The notes: generated by a model not told the origin, from the letters alone. A stretch of DNA of 5,838 nt from Moorella sp. UBA4076 (GCA_002383405.1 DFYS01000174.1:1491-7328), one strand, 5' to 3'. Counted from the stretch's first letter, positions 1-4,394 are shown. Made by a program: numbers and translations.

Positions 1-564
1 CTCAACTTCTATAGGGTTAAAATTATCTATCGCTCCCAGAGATTTTACAAACCAGTACAAATCAAATCCGGGGTCCTTTTTGCTTGCCAGATTGATTAAA
101 GTATCCTTGCCCATTTTTTCGGCTAAAAAATATACGTCAACAAAATCTCTGGAGGCAAAACGGCCGAAAAGGGTTAGTACTTTATCGCCTGCAAGATCTT
201 CCAAAGAACTCACCCATATGCCATGTAATTTTTTTGTGGGTTTTTTAATACGATAGGGACTATCCTGGGCTAATTCTATCTTGATTTTCTCATGACCTGC
301 CAAAAAGCGTACGAAAGAAGGTGTATTTAACTCTATTTCTACGTCCAGATCGTTTTGTATAAGTTTGTGCTTAAATTCTTGCGCGGTTGGCTTGATAATA
401 CCCTTTTCCCCTGTAAATATATCTAGATCCTGGCTAATCCTATGCTGCAGGTATACGGCGGCCAGGGCTGTTCCACCGGCAAGATAAAACCTGTTAGCCA
501 GGGAACAAGTACCGAATATCTCCAGTATCCGGATATGGCTTTGTGTGATCGGTTGTTTATTCAT
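1..564 (-). CDS. AbiEii-type nucleotidyltransferase toxin, partial (C-terminus beyond window)
   Basis: I translated the minus strand from an ATG at 564-562; the frame stays open for 188 codons to the window edge, so the C-terminus and stop are missing. Seen: the polymerase-beta-like nucleotidyltransferase motif GGTALA at residues 30-35, followed by HRISQDLDIF at 41-50 with the metal-binding D46/D48. A further acidic segment, IKIELAQDSPYR, lies at 94-105, with E97 the likely third acidic residue. EDLAGDK (122-128) and SRDFVDVYFL (138-147) match the later AbiEii signatures. Family knowledge: AbiEii proteins transfer nucleotides and act as toxins in AbiE phage-defence/TA pairs. The ATG overlaps the end of the upstream small gene (ATGAATAA), implying coupled translation with an antitoxin-like partner. 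That partner is not the usual AbiEi winged-helix protein, so I call this an AbiEii-family toxin of a variant TA unit. The family assignment is firm, the toxin role inferred. Confidence 0.88.
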   Translation of the reverse strand, partial: MNKQPITQSHIRILEIFGTCSLANRFYLAGGTALAAVYLQHRISQDLDIFTGEKGIIKPTAQEFKHKLIQNDLDVEIELNTPSFVRFLAGHEKIKIELAQDSPYRIKKPTKKLHGIWVSSLEDLAGDKVLTLFGRFASRDFVDVYFLAEKMGKDTLINLASKKDPGFDLYWFVKSLGAIDNFNPIEVE

Positions 565-823
565 AAATATATCCTTTTTGCTCAAAGTATTTTTGCCATA
601 CATTACGCAAAAACGGGGGCAGCGACAGGGAGGGCAAAAGTTCCCTTACTCTATCTAGAGGTAGTTCCTGTATATCCTTTGTTCTCCCTTCCCGCAGTAC
701 TGTTGAGTACCACCATATTTCATCCCGGGGGTTGTCAAGGTTTATTATTTTTTTAGAACCGCTCCAGTACAGGTGGGGATAATTACCCAGGTCTATTTTG
801 GTGGGTCTGGATATAGTGACCAT
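557..823 (-). CDS. Small antitoxin-like protein (DUF6922-like) preceding the AbiEii gene
   Basis: This is an 88-residue protein. I place the start at the ATG at 823-821 because GGAGGAG lies 7 nt upstream (831-837). The same frame is open further upstream (GTG at 976), but that part encodes a broken brnT-like segment. Seen: HLYWS at 17-21, an IWWYSTVLREGRTKDIQEL helix region (36-54), and LPPFLRNVWQKYF near the end (68-80). This order (aromatic/W near the N-terminus, a 'vl.rG...di..L' helix, then 'r..W..yf') is what I remember for the small DUF6922-type proteins that sit directly upstream of AbiEii nucleotidyltransferases in thermophilic bacteria. I recognise no catalytic motif. Gene order and the 8-bp overlap suggest it is the antitoxin or partner of the AbiEii protein. 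The family name comes from memory and needs a profile search; the gene itself is well supported. Confidence 0.75.
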   Translation of the reverse strand: MVTISRPTKIDLGNYPHLYWSGSKKIINLDNPRDEIWWYSTVLREGRTKDIQELPLDRVRELLPSLSLPPFLRNVWQKYFEQKGYIYE

Positions 824-1020
824 TGAAAATCTCCTCCTTCCGTAACGACGGCGTTCGCCGGAATTCATATCACGAGCTGATACAGGCAAAGCCACGCCTT
901 TACCTGTATCTAATAGTACAACTGTCAGATATCTTCCGCTGGCAGTGCGGCCCAGAGCTCTCTGAACGTGGACCACTCGGTCTTAATATGGTCTAACCAG
1001 TCGGAACGCCAGCGGAGAGT
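824..1020 (-). pseudogene. brnT-like toxin remnant (internally deleted, frameshifted, no start)
   Basis: Read on the minus strand, 976-824 encodes about 51 residues containing RALGRTASGRYLTVVLL, then LPVSARDMNSGERRRYGRRR. This matches the C-terminal half of BrnT-like (RelE-fold) ribonuclease toxins, whose tail has 'ALGRT..GRyl.VV' and 'SAR.m...ErrrY'. Just upstream, in a different frame (1020-979), LRWRSDWLDHIK resembles the family's N-terminus ('W.DW..dHI.kHGV'). The two pieces are joined by a frameshift, and the expected middle segment ('HGV.PeEvEe...') is missing, so roughly 20-25 codons appear deleted. No start codon with a ribosome site precedes the N-terminal piece. The C-terminal frame has no stop of its own and reads into the downstream antitoxin-like gene. 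No BrnA-like antitoxin is present. I infer a dead gene whose ruins form the leader of the downstream pair. Confidence 0.6.
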
Positions 1021-1121
1021 ATGAAACAGAACATTCAGCTCTATATTACATTGTAACACAATAATGGGAAAAAGACAGGCTCCTGACGCGGATTAAATAA
1101 TTAGCGGCCAGGCTGGAAAAC

Positions 1122-1150
1122 TTGACATCCATGCTGTCATGCTGTATGCT
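1122..1150 (+). promoter_or_regulatory. Sigma-A-type promoter of the vapBC pair with repeat operator
   Basis: TTGACA (1122-1127) is followed by a 17-bp spacer and TATGCT (1145-1150), predicting transcription start near 1157, just upstream of the antitoxin ATG at 1172. The heptamer ATGCTGT occurs three times (1131-1137, 1139-1145, 1146-1152) across the spacer and -10. TGACA (1123-1127) and TGTCA (1135-1139) form an inverted repeat over the -35. Ribbon-helix-helix antitoxins typically bind such short repeats, so I infer autorepression by the antitoxin/toxin complex. Confidence 0.65.
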
Positions 1151-1171
1151 GTAACTGGCGAGGTGATCAGG

Positions 1172-1429
1172 ATGGAGTACAAGTATCGCACCCAGCTCTA
1201 CCTGGATGAGGAGCAGCATCAATTTTTAAAGGAGCGCGCTGCCAGCTATAATGTCAGCATGGCTGAGGTGGTGCGGCAATTAATAGCCAGGGAACAAGGC
1301 AAGCAGGAAGAGATCGACCCTGAGGATCCTATCTTTCACCTGGGTCAGAAAAATATTTCTACCGGGCGCAGCGATGGCTCGATTAATCATGATTCTTATA
1401 TCTACCGGCAAAATCATGGGGATAAATAA
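1172..1429 (+). CDS. vapB: VapB-type ribbon-helix-helix antitoxin
   Basis: An 85-residue antitoxin. I prefer the ATG at 1172 over the upstream in-frame ATG at 1139: the promoter predicts transcription start near 1157, and an AGGTGAT-like ribosome site (from 1161) precedes 1172. Seen: an N-terminal ribbon-helix-helix (CopG/MetJ-like) fold, with beta strand KYRTQLYL at residues 4-11, helix A from about 12 to 26, a turn at YNVS, and helix B about 29-41 (MAEVVRQLIARE). After a charged linker comes the toxin-binding tail (50-82), with DPIFHLGQ, then SDGSINHDSYIY. I associate this 'DP...G....G..D.S..HD.Y.Y' pattern with VapB partners of PIN toxins. The stop is 1 nt before the toxin ATG, so translation is probably coupled. 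Role: dimeric DNA-binding antitoxin that neutralises VapC and represses its own promoter. The symbol is a family-level assignment. Confidence 0.85.
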   Translation: MEYKYRTQLYLDEEQHQFLKERAASYNVSMAEVVRQLIAREQGKQEEIDPEDPIFHLGQKNISTGRSDGSINHDSYIYRQNHGDK

Positions 1430-1430
1430 A

Positions 1431-1862
1431 ATGCAGCCACAGCTGGGTGGGAAGAAGGAACTTCTCTTCATTGATACTTCGGCCTGGATCGCGCTTTATG
1501 ATCAAGATGATGCATACCACGAAGATGCGGTCCGGTTTTTTACCCCTGATAATCTCCGCCTGCGAAGGCTTATCCCTGTCACTACGAACTTCATTTTTTC
1601 CGAAGTTTATACTTACTTTTGCCGGGACCATAGTCTGGCGGTCATAATAGGGCAGTCATTAAAAGCGAGCAAAATCCTTAAACTCCTGCGTGTGGGGGAA
1701 GCGGATGAAGTAAAAGCCTGGGAAATAGCGCAGAAGTATGCTGACAAGGATTTCAGCTATACAGATTGTACCAGCTTTGCGGTTATGCAAAGATTGAACT
1801 GCCGCAAAGCTTTTGCCCTGGATAATCATTTCCGCCAGATGGGGTTTGAGGTTGTACCATAG
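1431..1862 (+). CDS. vapC: VapC-type PIN-domain ribonuclease toxin
   Basis: A 143-residue PIN-domain protein of typical VapC length. The frame extends upstream to 1374, but I choose the ATG at 1431: it lies 1 nt after the antitoxin stop and has GGGGAT (1418-1423) as a ribosome site. The upstream residues are antitoxin-gene sequence read in another frame. Seen: the acidic PIN residues D15 (LFIDTSAW, 12-19), E58 (TNFIFSEVYT, 52-61), D112 (DFSYTDCTSF, 107-116) and D131 (ALDNHF, 129-134). All four active-site positions are intact, so the toxin is probably functional. Known of the family: Mg2+-dependent endoribonucleases that cleave tRNA or rRNA and are inhibited by the cognate VapB. The target cannot be told from sequence. 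The gene is co-transcribed with the antitoxin. I see no clear terminator directly after it; the nearest strong hairpin is at 2092-2127. Confidence 0.9.
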   Translation: MQPQLGGKKELLFIDTSAWIALYDQDDAYHEDAVRFFTPDNLRLRRLIPVTTNFIFSEVYTYFCRDHSLAVIIGQSLKASKILKLLRVGEADEVKAWEIAQKYADKDFSYTDCTSFAVMQRLNCRKAFALDNHFRQMGFEVVP

Positions 1863-1979
1863 ACAACTACGATTGCTGAGGGCGTTTCCCCGTCGGAGGA
1901 ACTATATCCGGCTGTCGCTACACTTAGCGCCGTTAAAGCCAGCGGGCTGATAACCCGAGCCTTGGGCAAATGGCACGTT

Positions 1980-2005
1980 TAAGGTGTAAGGTGTAAGGCG
2001 TAAGG
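1980..2005. repeat. Short tandem repeat, 7-bp unit TAAGGTG x 3.7
   Basis: Units at 1980-1986 and 1987-1993 (TAAGGTG), 1994-2000 (TAAGGCG) and a partial copy at 2001-2005 (TAAGG). Each unit carries a TAA in the frame-shifting 7-bp period, so the array introduces stops in every plus-strand frame. Function unknown; a slippage-generated microsatellite is the simplest reading. Confidence 0.7.
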
Positions 2006-2091
2006 AGCACATGAGTAACGCGCATTGGGCATAGTGATCACCAGCGCCGGCAGTCGATTCTTGGCTTGCGGGGGTGGGTTTGCGGGGATAA

Positions 2092-2127
2092 TTATGGCCG
2101 GCCTTCTGATTGAAGGGCTGGCCATAA
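2092..2127. other. Strong hairpin downstream of vapBC
   Basis: TTATGGCC (2092-2099) pairs with GGCCATAA (2120-2127). The stem continues inward (GGCCTTC at 2100-2106 with GAAGGGCT at 2112-2119, one bulged G and one G-T pair) around a 5-nt loop. No T-run follows on either side, so it is not a standard intrinsic terminator. It could still stop or stabilise transcripts coming from vapBC. Confidence 0.5.
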
Positions 2128-2235
2128 ATCAATATTCATTATGCCTGACAGGCTGAGTAATTACCGACCTACAAAATGCCTTACAGCAGCGCGGACCAGG
2201 CTGGTGTAGCTAAGCCCCGTCCTTGCTGCTCCGGG

Positions 2236-2325
2236 ATGATCAAGGCATCGGATGCTATACAAGCTGTAATAGCTGTGATACTTCTGATATCCCTGGTTGT
2301 CTCAATCGTCAACCTGCGGAAATAG
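2236..2325 (+). CDS. Candidate 29-residue single-span membrane peptide, type I toxin-like (tentative)
   Basis: This very short ORF encodes a short polar N-terminus (MIKASDAIQ), an uninterrupted hydrophobic stretch (about residues 10-25, AVIAVILLISLVVSIV) and a basic end (NLRK). One membrane span with a positive tail is the architecture of small Firmicute type I toxins and 'holin-like toxins' of the TxpA/Bsr kind. An in-frame ATG at 2176 would give 49 residues, but neither start has a good ribosome site, which is the main weakness. A weak promoter candidate lies upstream (CTGACA at 2145, TACAAA at 2170, spacer 19). Downstream are a hairpin with T-rich tail (2360-2406) and, on the other strand, a strong promoter aimed back into this gene. 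That layout matches toxin/antisense-RNA pairs. The peptide may still be chance or a decayed copy. Confidence 0.4.
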   Translation: MIKASDAIQAVIAVILLISLVVSIVNLRK

Positions 2326-2331
2326 GTTGAC
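2308..2331. repeat. Perfect 8-bp inverted repeat GTCAACCT/AGGTTGAC
   Basis: GTCAACCT (2308-2315) and AGGTTGAC (2324-2331) flank an 8-nt loop containing the end of the small hydrophobic ORF (stop TAG 2323-2325). The next hairpin begins at the shared base 2331. In the minus-strand RNA predicted from the promoter at 2423-2452, this would be the third consecutive stem-loop. The core GTTGAC recurs three times in this area (here on both strands, and at 2341-2345 as TTGAC). Confidence 0.6.
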
Positions 2332-2357
2332 CCCTATCTGTTGACGCAGATTAGGGG
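2331..2357. repeat. Inverted repeat CCCCTATCTG / CAGATTAGGGG
   Basis: CCCCTATCTG (2331-2340) pairs with CAGATTAGGGG (2347-2357) with a single bulged T, around a 6-nt loop. A stable stem forms on either strand, with no adjoining T-run. It is the middle of three adjacent hairpins between the small hydrophobic ORF and the minus-strand promoter. It could be a base-pairing domain of an antisense RNA or a transposase-binding repeat of a decayed insertion sequence. Confidence 0.6.
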
Positions 2358-2359
2358 CC

Positions 2360-2406
2360 AGCTGAAAGCCTCGGTTGTGTGAGGCACGCCATACAGCTTT
2401 AGTTTT
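2360..2406 (+). terminator. Possible intrinsic terminator after the small hydrophobic ORF
   Basis: AGCTG (2360-2364) pairs with CAGCT (2394-2398), and GCCTC (2368-2372) with GAGGC (2381-2385). The T-rich tail TTTAGTTTT (2398-2406) follows on the plus strand. The internal loop is large (8 nt on the right side), so the fold is imperfect. It would end a plus-strand transcript about 80 nt after the small ORF and about 10 nt before the predicted minus-strand transcription start. Confidence 0.4.
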
Positions 2407-2422
2407 GCGTATCTTTATTTAA

Positions 2423-2452
2423 AGTATACTCACTAAAGTTAGCAGTTGTCAA
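2423..2452 (-). promoter_or_regulatory. Strong sigma-A-type promoter reading away from any large gene
   Basis: On the minus strand, TTGACA (2452-2447) is followed by an 18-bp spacer and TATACT (2428-2423), a perfect -35 and a 5/6 -10. Transcription would start near 2416 and run toward lower coordinates. No sizeable minus-strand gene lies downstream for over 1.3 kb, which points to a noncoding transcript. It lies 59 bp beyond the capA stop on the same strand, so read-through from capA could add to it. Confidence 0.55.
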
Positions 2453-2510
2453 GTGCGGGATAGGCTAAATTTACCGGGCGTGGAAAAAGAACCTAATCCA
2501 TTTATCCTAC

Positions 2511-3656
2511 CTACTCAGAAGAGCTTTTACTCAGCATAGCCCTTCCTTCCTTTACCTCCACCATCGTACCCAGCTCGTTGCTTAGCTCATGCACTTTGCC
2601 CAGGATCGTCGCCGCGTCCTTTCCTTCCGCCTGGTGTGGTTGTTCCTCGACGATCTGCACCGGCAGGACCTCCACCTTCTGCCAGCCTTCCCCGCTCACC
2701 TTTATTTTTAGCAGTAAGCCCTGGCAGGTTTCCCGCGACCAGTTTTGATCCATGATGAAATTGCCCAGACTGTAGGCGATGAGGCTGCCTTTATATAACT
2801 CCAGCCCCTGGAAGACGTGGGGGTGATGGCCGAGGATGATATCGGCGCCGGCGTCGACCAGCTGGCGGGCCAGCTGCCTTTGTTCGGTTGAGGGGGTGCG
2901 CTGGTATTCGGTACCCCAGTGCAGGGAGACGATGACCAGGTCTGCTTCAGGTTTAAGTTTCTGGATGTCCTGGCGAATATCATCTACCAGGTAGGTATTG
3001 TCGACGACCAGGGGGGCGACCCCGGCTTCGTTTTCTGTAGCCCGGAAGCGGCGCGGGTACTCGTTGCTCCAGTAGATATCGGCCATGTCGCTGTAGCCCA
3101 GGAAGCCCAGGCGGATGCCATTAACCTCAACTACGGCCGGCCGGCGCGCCTGCTCGAGGTCGCGGCCGCCGCCGCAGTAGCGAATACCCGCATCGTCCAG
3201 CAGGTCCATAGTCTGCAGGAAGGCCGGTGTGTCGTAATCCAGGATGTGGTTGTTGGCGATATTCATCACGTCGAAGCCGCCATCTTTGAGGACTTGCATG
3301 GCTTCCGGCCGGGCGCGGAACCAGATGCCCTTGCCGGGGATCTGTTTACCGGTAGTGGCCAGGGGGGCTTCCAGGTTGCCAAAGGTCAAATCGGCGGCTT
3401 TCAGGGTCGGCCCCAGCTTGGCCAGGGGGTAATCCAGCCCCTGGGCCTGCATCAGCCGGTCCACTTTGCGGGCGAGCATAACGTCGCCCACTGCGGCCAG
3501 AGTGAAAGGCTCGGGCGATGGCGGCGGAGGCGGCTGGGGGGTGAGAGTTTCCTGCCGGGGAGGCGCTTCGGGGGCAAGCTGTAACCCCTGCTGGTAGGAA
3601 AGCGGTATGAGAATAAGGACGATAATAAAAATAATTGCCAGGAAGCCTTTTTTCAT
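2511..3656 (-). CDS. CapA-family (PGA_cap) membrane-anchored metallophosphatase-like protein
   Basis: This 381-residue protein has an N-terminal signal-anchor (KK, then hydrophobic residues 5-20) and a proline-rich linker (about 29-50, with a PPPPP run), so the domain should lie outside the membrane. Seen from residue 52: AAVGDVML (54-61), GNLEAPL (93-99), NIANNHILDY (132-141), SLHWGTEY (244-251), GHHPHVFQG (276-284) and YSLGNFI (295-301). These are the signature blocks of the CapA/PgsA-like family, with metal-ligand-type D, N and H residues intact. Family knowledge: related proteins take part in poly-gamma-glutamate capsule synthesis or export. Many family members stand alone without capB/capC, as here, and their substrate is unknown, so I withhold the symbol capA. 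The ATG at 3656-3654 is the first start after an in-frame TGA, but its ribosome site is poor. No good terminator is visible after the stop. Confidence 0.88.
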   Translation of the reverse strand: MKKGFLAIIFIIVLILIPLSYQQGLQLAPEAPPRQETLTPQPPPPPSPEPFTLAAVGDVMLARKVDRLMQAQGLDYPLAKLGPTLKAADLTFGNLEAPLATTGKQIPGKGIWFRARPEAMQVLKDGGFDVMNIANNHILDYDTPAFLQTMDLLDDAGIRYCGGGRDLEQARRPAVVEVNGIRLGFLGYSDMADIYWSNEYPRRFRATENEAGVAPLVVDNTYLVDDIRQDIQKLKPEADLVIVSLHWGTEYQRTPSTEQRQLARQLVDAGADIILGHHPHVFQGLELYKGSLIAYSLGNFIMDQNWSRETCQGLLLKIKVSGEGWQKVEVLPVQIVEEQPHQAEGKDAATILGKVHELSNELGTMVEVKEGRAMLSKSSSE

Positions 3657-3719
3657 AAGTAAAACCCGGCGCGGGTACCGCTGAATTCATTCAGGGGAGG
3701 GGCGCCGGTCTGCCTCCTT

Positions 3720-3747
3720 TCTGGGAACAAAGATCTGGGAACAAAGA
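3720..3747. repeat. Perfect 14-bp tandem duplication in the capA-like gene's leader
   Basis: TCTGGGAACAAAGA occurs twice back to back (3720-3733 and 3734-3747), 64-91 bp upstream of the CapA-family start. An AGGAGG-like motif on the minus strand lies just after it. It may be a recent slippage duplication or paired binding sites; nothing else in the window shares the unit. Confidence 0.75.
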
Positions 3748-3835
3748 GCAAGCCTCCGGGCCTTTCTGCTACTGAGTATACGGGAATCATTAATAGTTAT
3801 AATTTTAACATAGAACCCGGCATAATAATATAGGA

Positions 3836-3865
3836 TGGACAGATGATTATACTTTCTGTTAAAAT
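3836..3865 (+). promoter_or_regulatory. Promoter of the coiled-coil gene
   Basis: TGGACA (3836-3841) and TAAAAT (3860-3865), each 5/6 to consensus, are separated by 18 bp. This predicts a start near 3872, about 32 nt before the ATG at 3904. The surrounding sequence is markedly AT-rich compared with the flanking genes. Confidence 0.5.
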
Positions 3866-3903
3866 AAGGTTGCCATGATTGTTTGCTGGGAGAGATGGGA
3901 ATA

Positions 3904-4155
3904 ATGGAAGATAAAATCAATGCCCTGTATGAACTGGTGACGCAGATTGCCGGTGAACTCAAACAAACCCGGGAGGAACTTAGCAACACCAGGCAGGAGC
4001 TCTCGGGGCAGATAACGGGTGTTCGTGATGAGTTACAGGGGCAGATAACTGGCGTCAGGCAGGAGCTGACAGGCCGCTTTCTGACGGGAAAATGTAACTG
4101 CTCAGCCCAGCTGGCGGTCAGCTTGACAGCAATACCAGAAAAGCTCATACGATAA
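3904..4155 (+). CDS. Small coiled-coil protein with hendecad repeats; C-terminus replaced by a transposon insertion
   Basis: This ORF encodes 83 residues. I choose the ATG at 3904 because GGGAGAG (3888-3894) lies 9 nt upstream; the frame could start further up at ATG 3895 or TTG 3883. Seen: a helical N-terminus (KINALYELVTQIAGELKQ, 4-21), then 11-residue repeats ELSGQITGVRD and ELQGQITGVRQ (32-42, 43-53) and a partial ELTGRF. Hendecad periodicity suggests a coiled coil, probably oligomeric; there is no enzyme motif and no membrane span. The repeats are also nearly identical at DNA level (3997-4029, 4030-4062). From residue 64 the sequence is encoded inside the miniature transposon at 4094-4227, so the last 20 residues (C64 to the stop) are foreign. 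Without the insertion, the frame would run on to a TAA at 4307-4309. The gene may be a truncated remnant. Function unknown. Confidence 0.55.
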   Translation: MEDKINALYELVTQIAGELKQTREELSNTRQELSGQITGVRDELQGQITGVRQELTGRFLTGKCNCSAQLAVSLTAIPEKLIR

Positions 4156-4235
4156 CGGCCTGGTTTTTATGACCTTGACAGCAGGTGGCGCTGGGGCGGC
4201 TAAGATGGTAGTGCCCTGAGCAGTTACGGGAAAAT
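4086..4235. mobile_element. IS66-type miniature inverted-repeat element (134 bp) with 8-bp target duplication
   Basis: Perfect 12-bp terminal inverted repeats GTAACTGCTCAG (4094-4105) and CTGAGCAGTTAC (4216-4227) are bounded directly by perfect 8-bp direct repeats GGGAAAAT (4086-4093 and 4228-4235). Established knowledge: IS66-family elements have ends beginning GTAA and make 8-bp target duplications, so both features point to mobilisation by an IS66-type transposase. The 134-bp body encodes no transposase, which makes it a non-autonomous element. It contains CTTGACAGCA twice (4122-4131, 4174-4183); the TTGACA cores have no well-spaced -10, so outward promoter activity is uncertain. It is inserted into the 3' part of the coiled-coil gene. 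A diverged relative lies at 5084-5249. Confidence 0.8.
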
Positions 4236-4292
4236 TTATGTCAGAGAAGCTGCTCATGACAGCGTGCTTCTCAAACGGGCGGGAGAAAATGA

Positions 4293-4348
4293 GCGCGGGC
4301 AGGCCTTAATCTGAAACTGGCGTAGCCGGTTTCGACAAGCCTCCCGCC
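4293..4348. other. Multi-tier hairpin in the leader of the hydrolase gene
   Basis: GAAACTGGC (4313-4321) pairs with GCCGGTTTC (4325-4333) around a 3-nt loop with one G-T pair. Outside it, GCGGG-AGGC-TT on the left (4295-4308, two single-base bulges) pairs with AAGCCTCCCGC on the right (4338-4347/8). No T-run follows. The hairpin ends about 46 nt before the hydrolase ATG, so it could be a leader RNA structure or the end of an upstream transcript. It matches no riboswitch class I can name. Confidence 0.4.
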
Positions 4349-4394
4349 TCTCACCTTCCACATCTCACATCGCATTTCAGAGGAGGTTTGATCA

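Larger units (their letters stand above)
1863..2175. other. Intergenic stretch without a recognisable gene; possible decayed coding frame
   Basis: I find no supported gene here. In the vapC frame, the sequence stays open after the vapC stop to a TAA at 1980-1982 (containing EELYPAVATLSAVKASG) and opens again at about 2025-2153 (stop 2154-2156, containing the hydrophobic FAGIIMAGLLIEGLAI). Stops in a short tandem repeat separate the two pieces. They could be remains of one decayed gene, but I do not recognise the protein, and open stretches of this length arise by chance. A seven-codon mini-ORF (ATG at 2011) sits behind AAGGAG, but the spacing is very short. Confidence 0.25.
2308..2416 (-). 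ncRNA. Candidate structured antisense RNA (tentative)
   Basis: A minus-strand transcript starting near 2416 would fold into three consecutive hairpins (2398-2360, 2357-2331, 2331-2308) and then continue antisense to the 3' half of the small hydrophobic ORF at 2236-2325. I see no protein gene that this promoter could serve, nor a clear terminator, so the 3' end given here is arbitrary (end of the third hairpin). In TxpA/RatA-type systems, an antisense RNA overlaps the toxin mRNA 3' region in just this convergent way. The rest is inference. Confidence 0.28.

Noticed and set aside
442..756. Plus-strand frame (104 codons) across the AbiEii and antitoxin-like genes
   Set aside because: It is antisense to two overlapping genes with clear motifs and translational coupling; no ribosome site of its own was evident.
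1139..1171. Upstream start for the VapB antitoxin (11 extra residues)
   Set aside because: The ATG at 1139 lies between the -35 and -10 of the predicted promoter, so the transcript would not include it.
1902..2132. 76-codon minus-strand frame in the vapBC downstream gap
   Set aside because: It crosses the 7-bp tandem repeat and the 2092-2127 hairpin, has no ribosome site or motif, and looks like chance.
2919..3584. Long plus-strand open frame (221 codons) opposite the CapA-family gene
   Set aside because: It lies antisense within a gene with intact family motifs, has no family-like blocks and owes its openness to GC-rich codon structure of the real gene.
3687..4148. Minus-strand open frame (153 codons) spanning the divergent promoter region and coiled-coil gene
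   Set aside because: It overlaps the coiled-coil gene, its promoter and the miniature element; composition is low-complexity and there is no family motif or supporting ribosome site.
4123..4206. Outward promoter inside the miniature element (two TTGACA cores)
   Set aside because: The best -10 partners are 19-20 bp away and weak (TACGAT, TAAGAT), so I could not support a promoter call.
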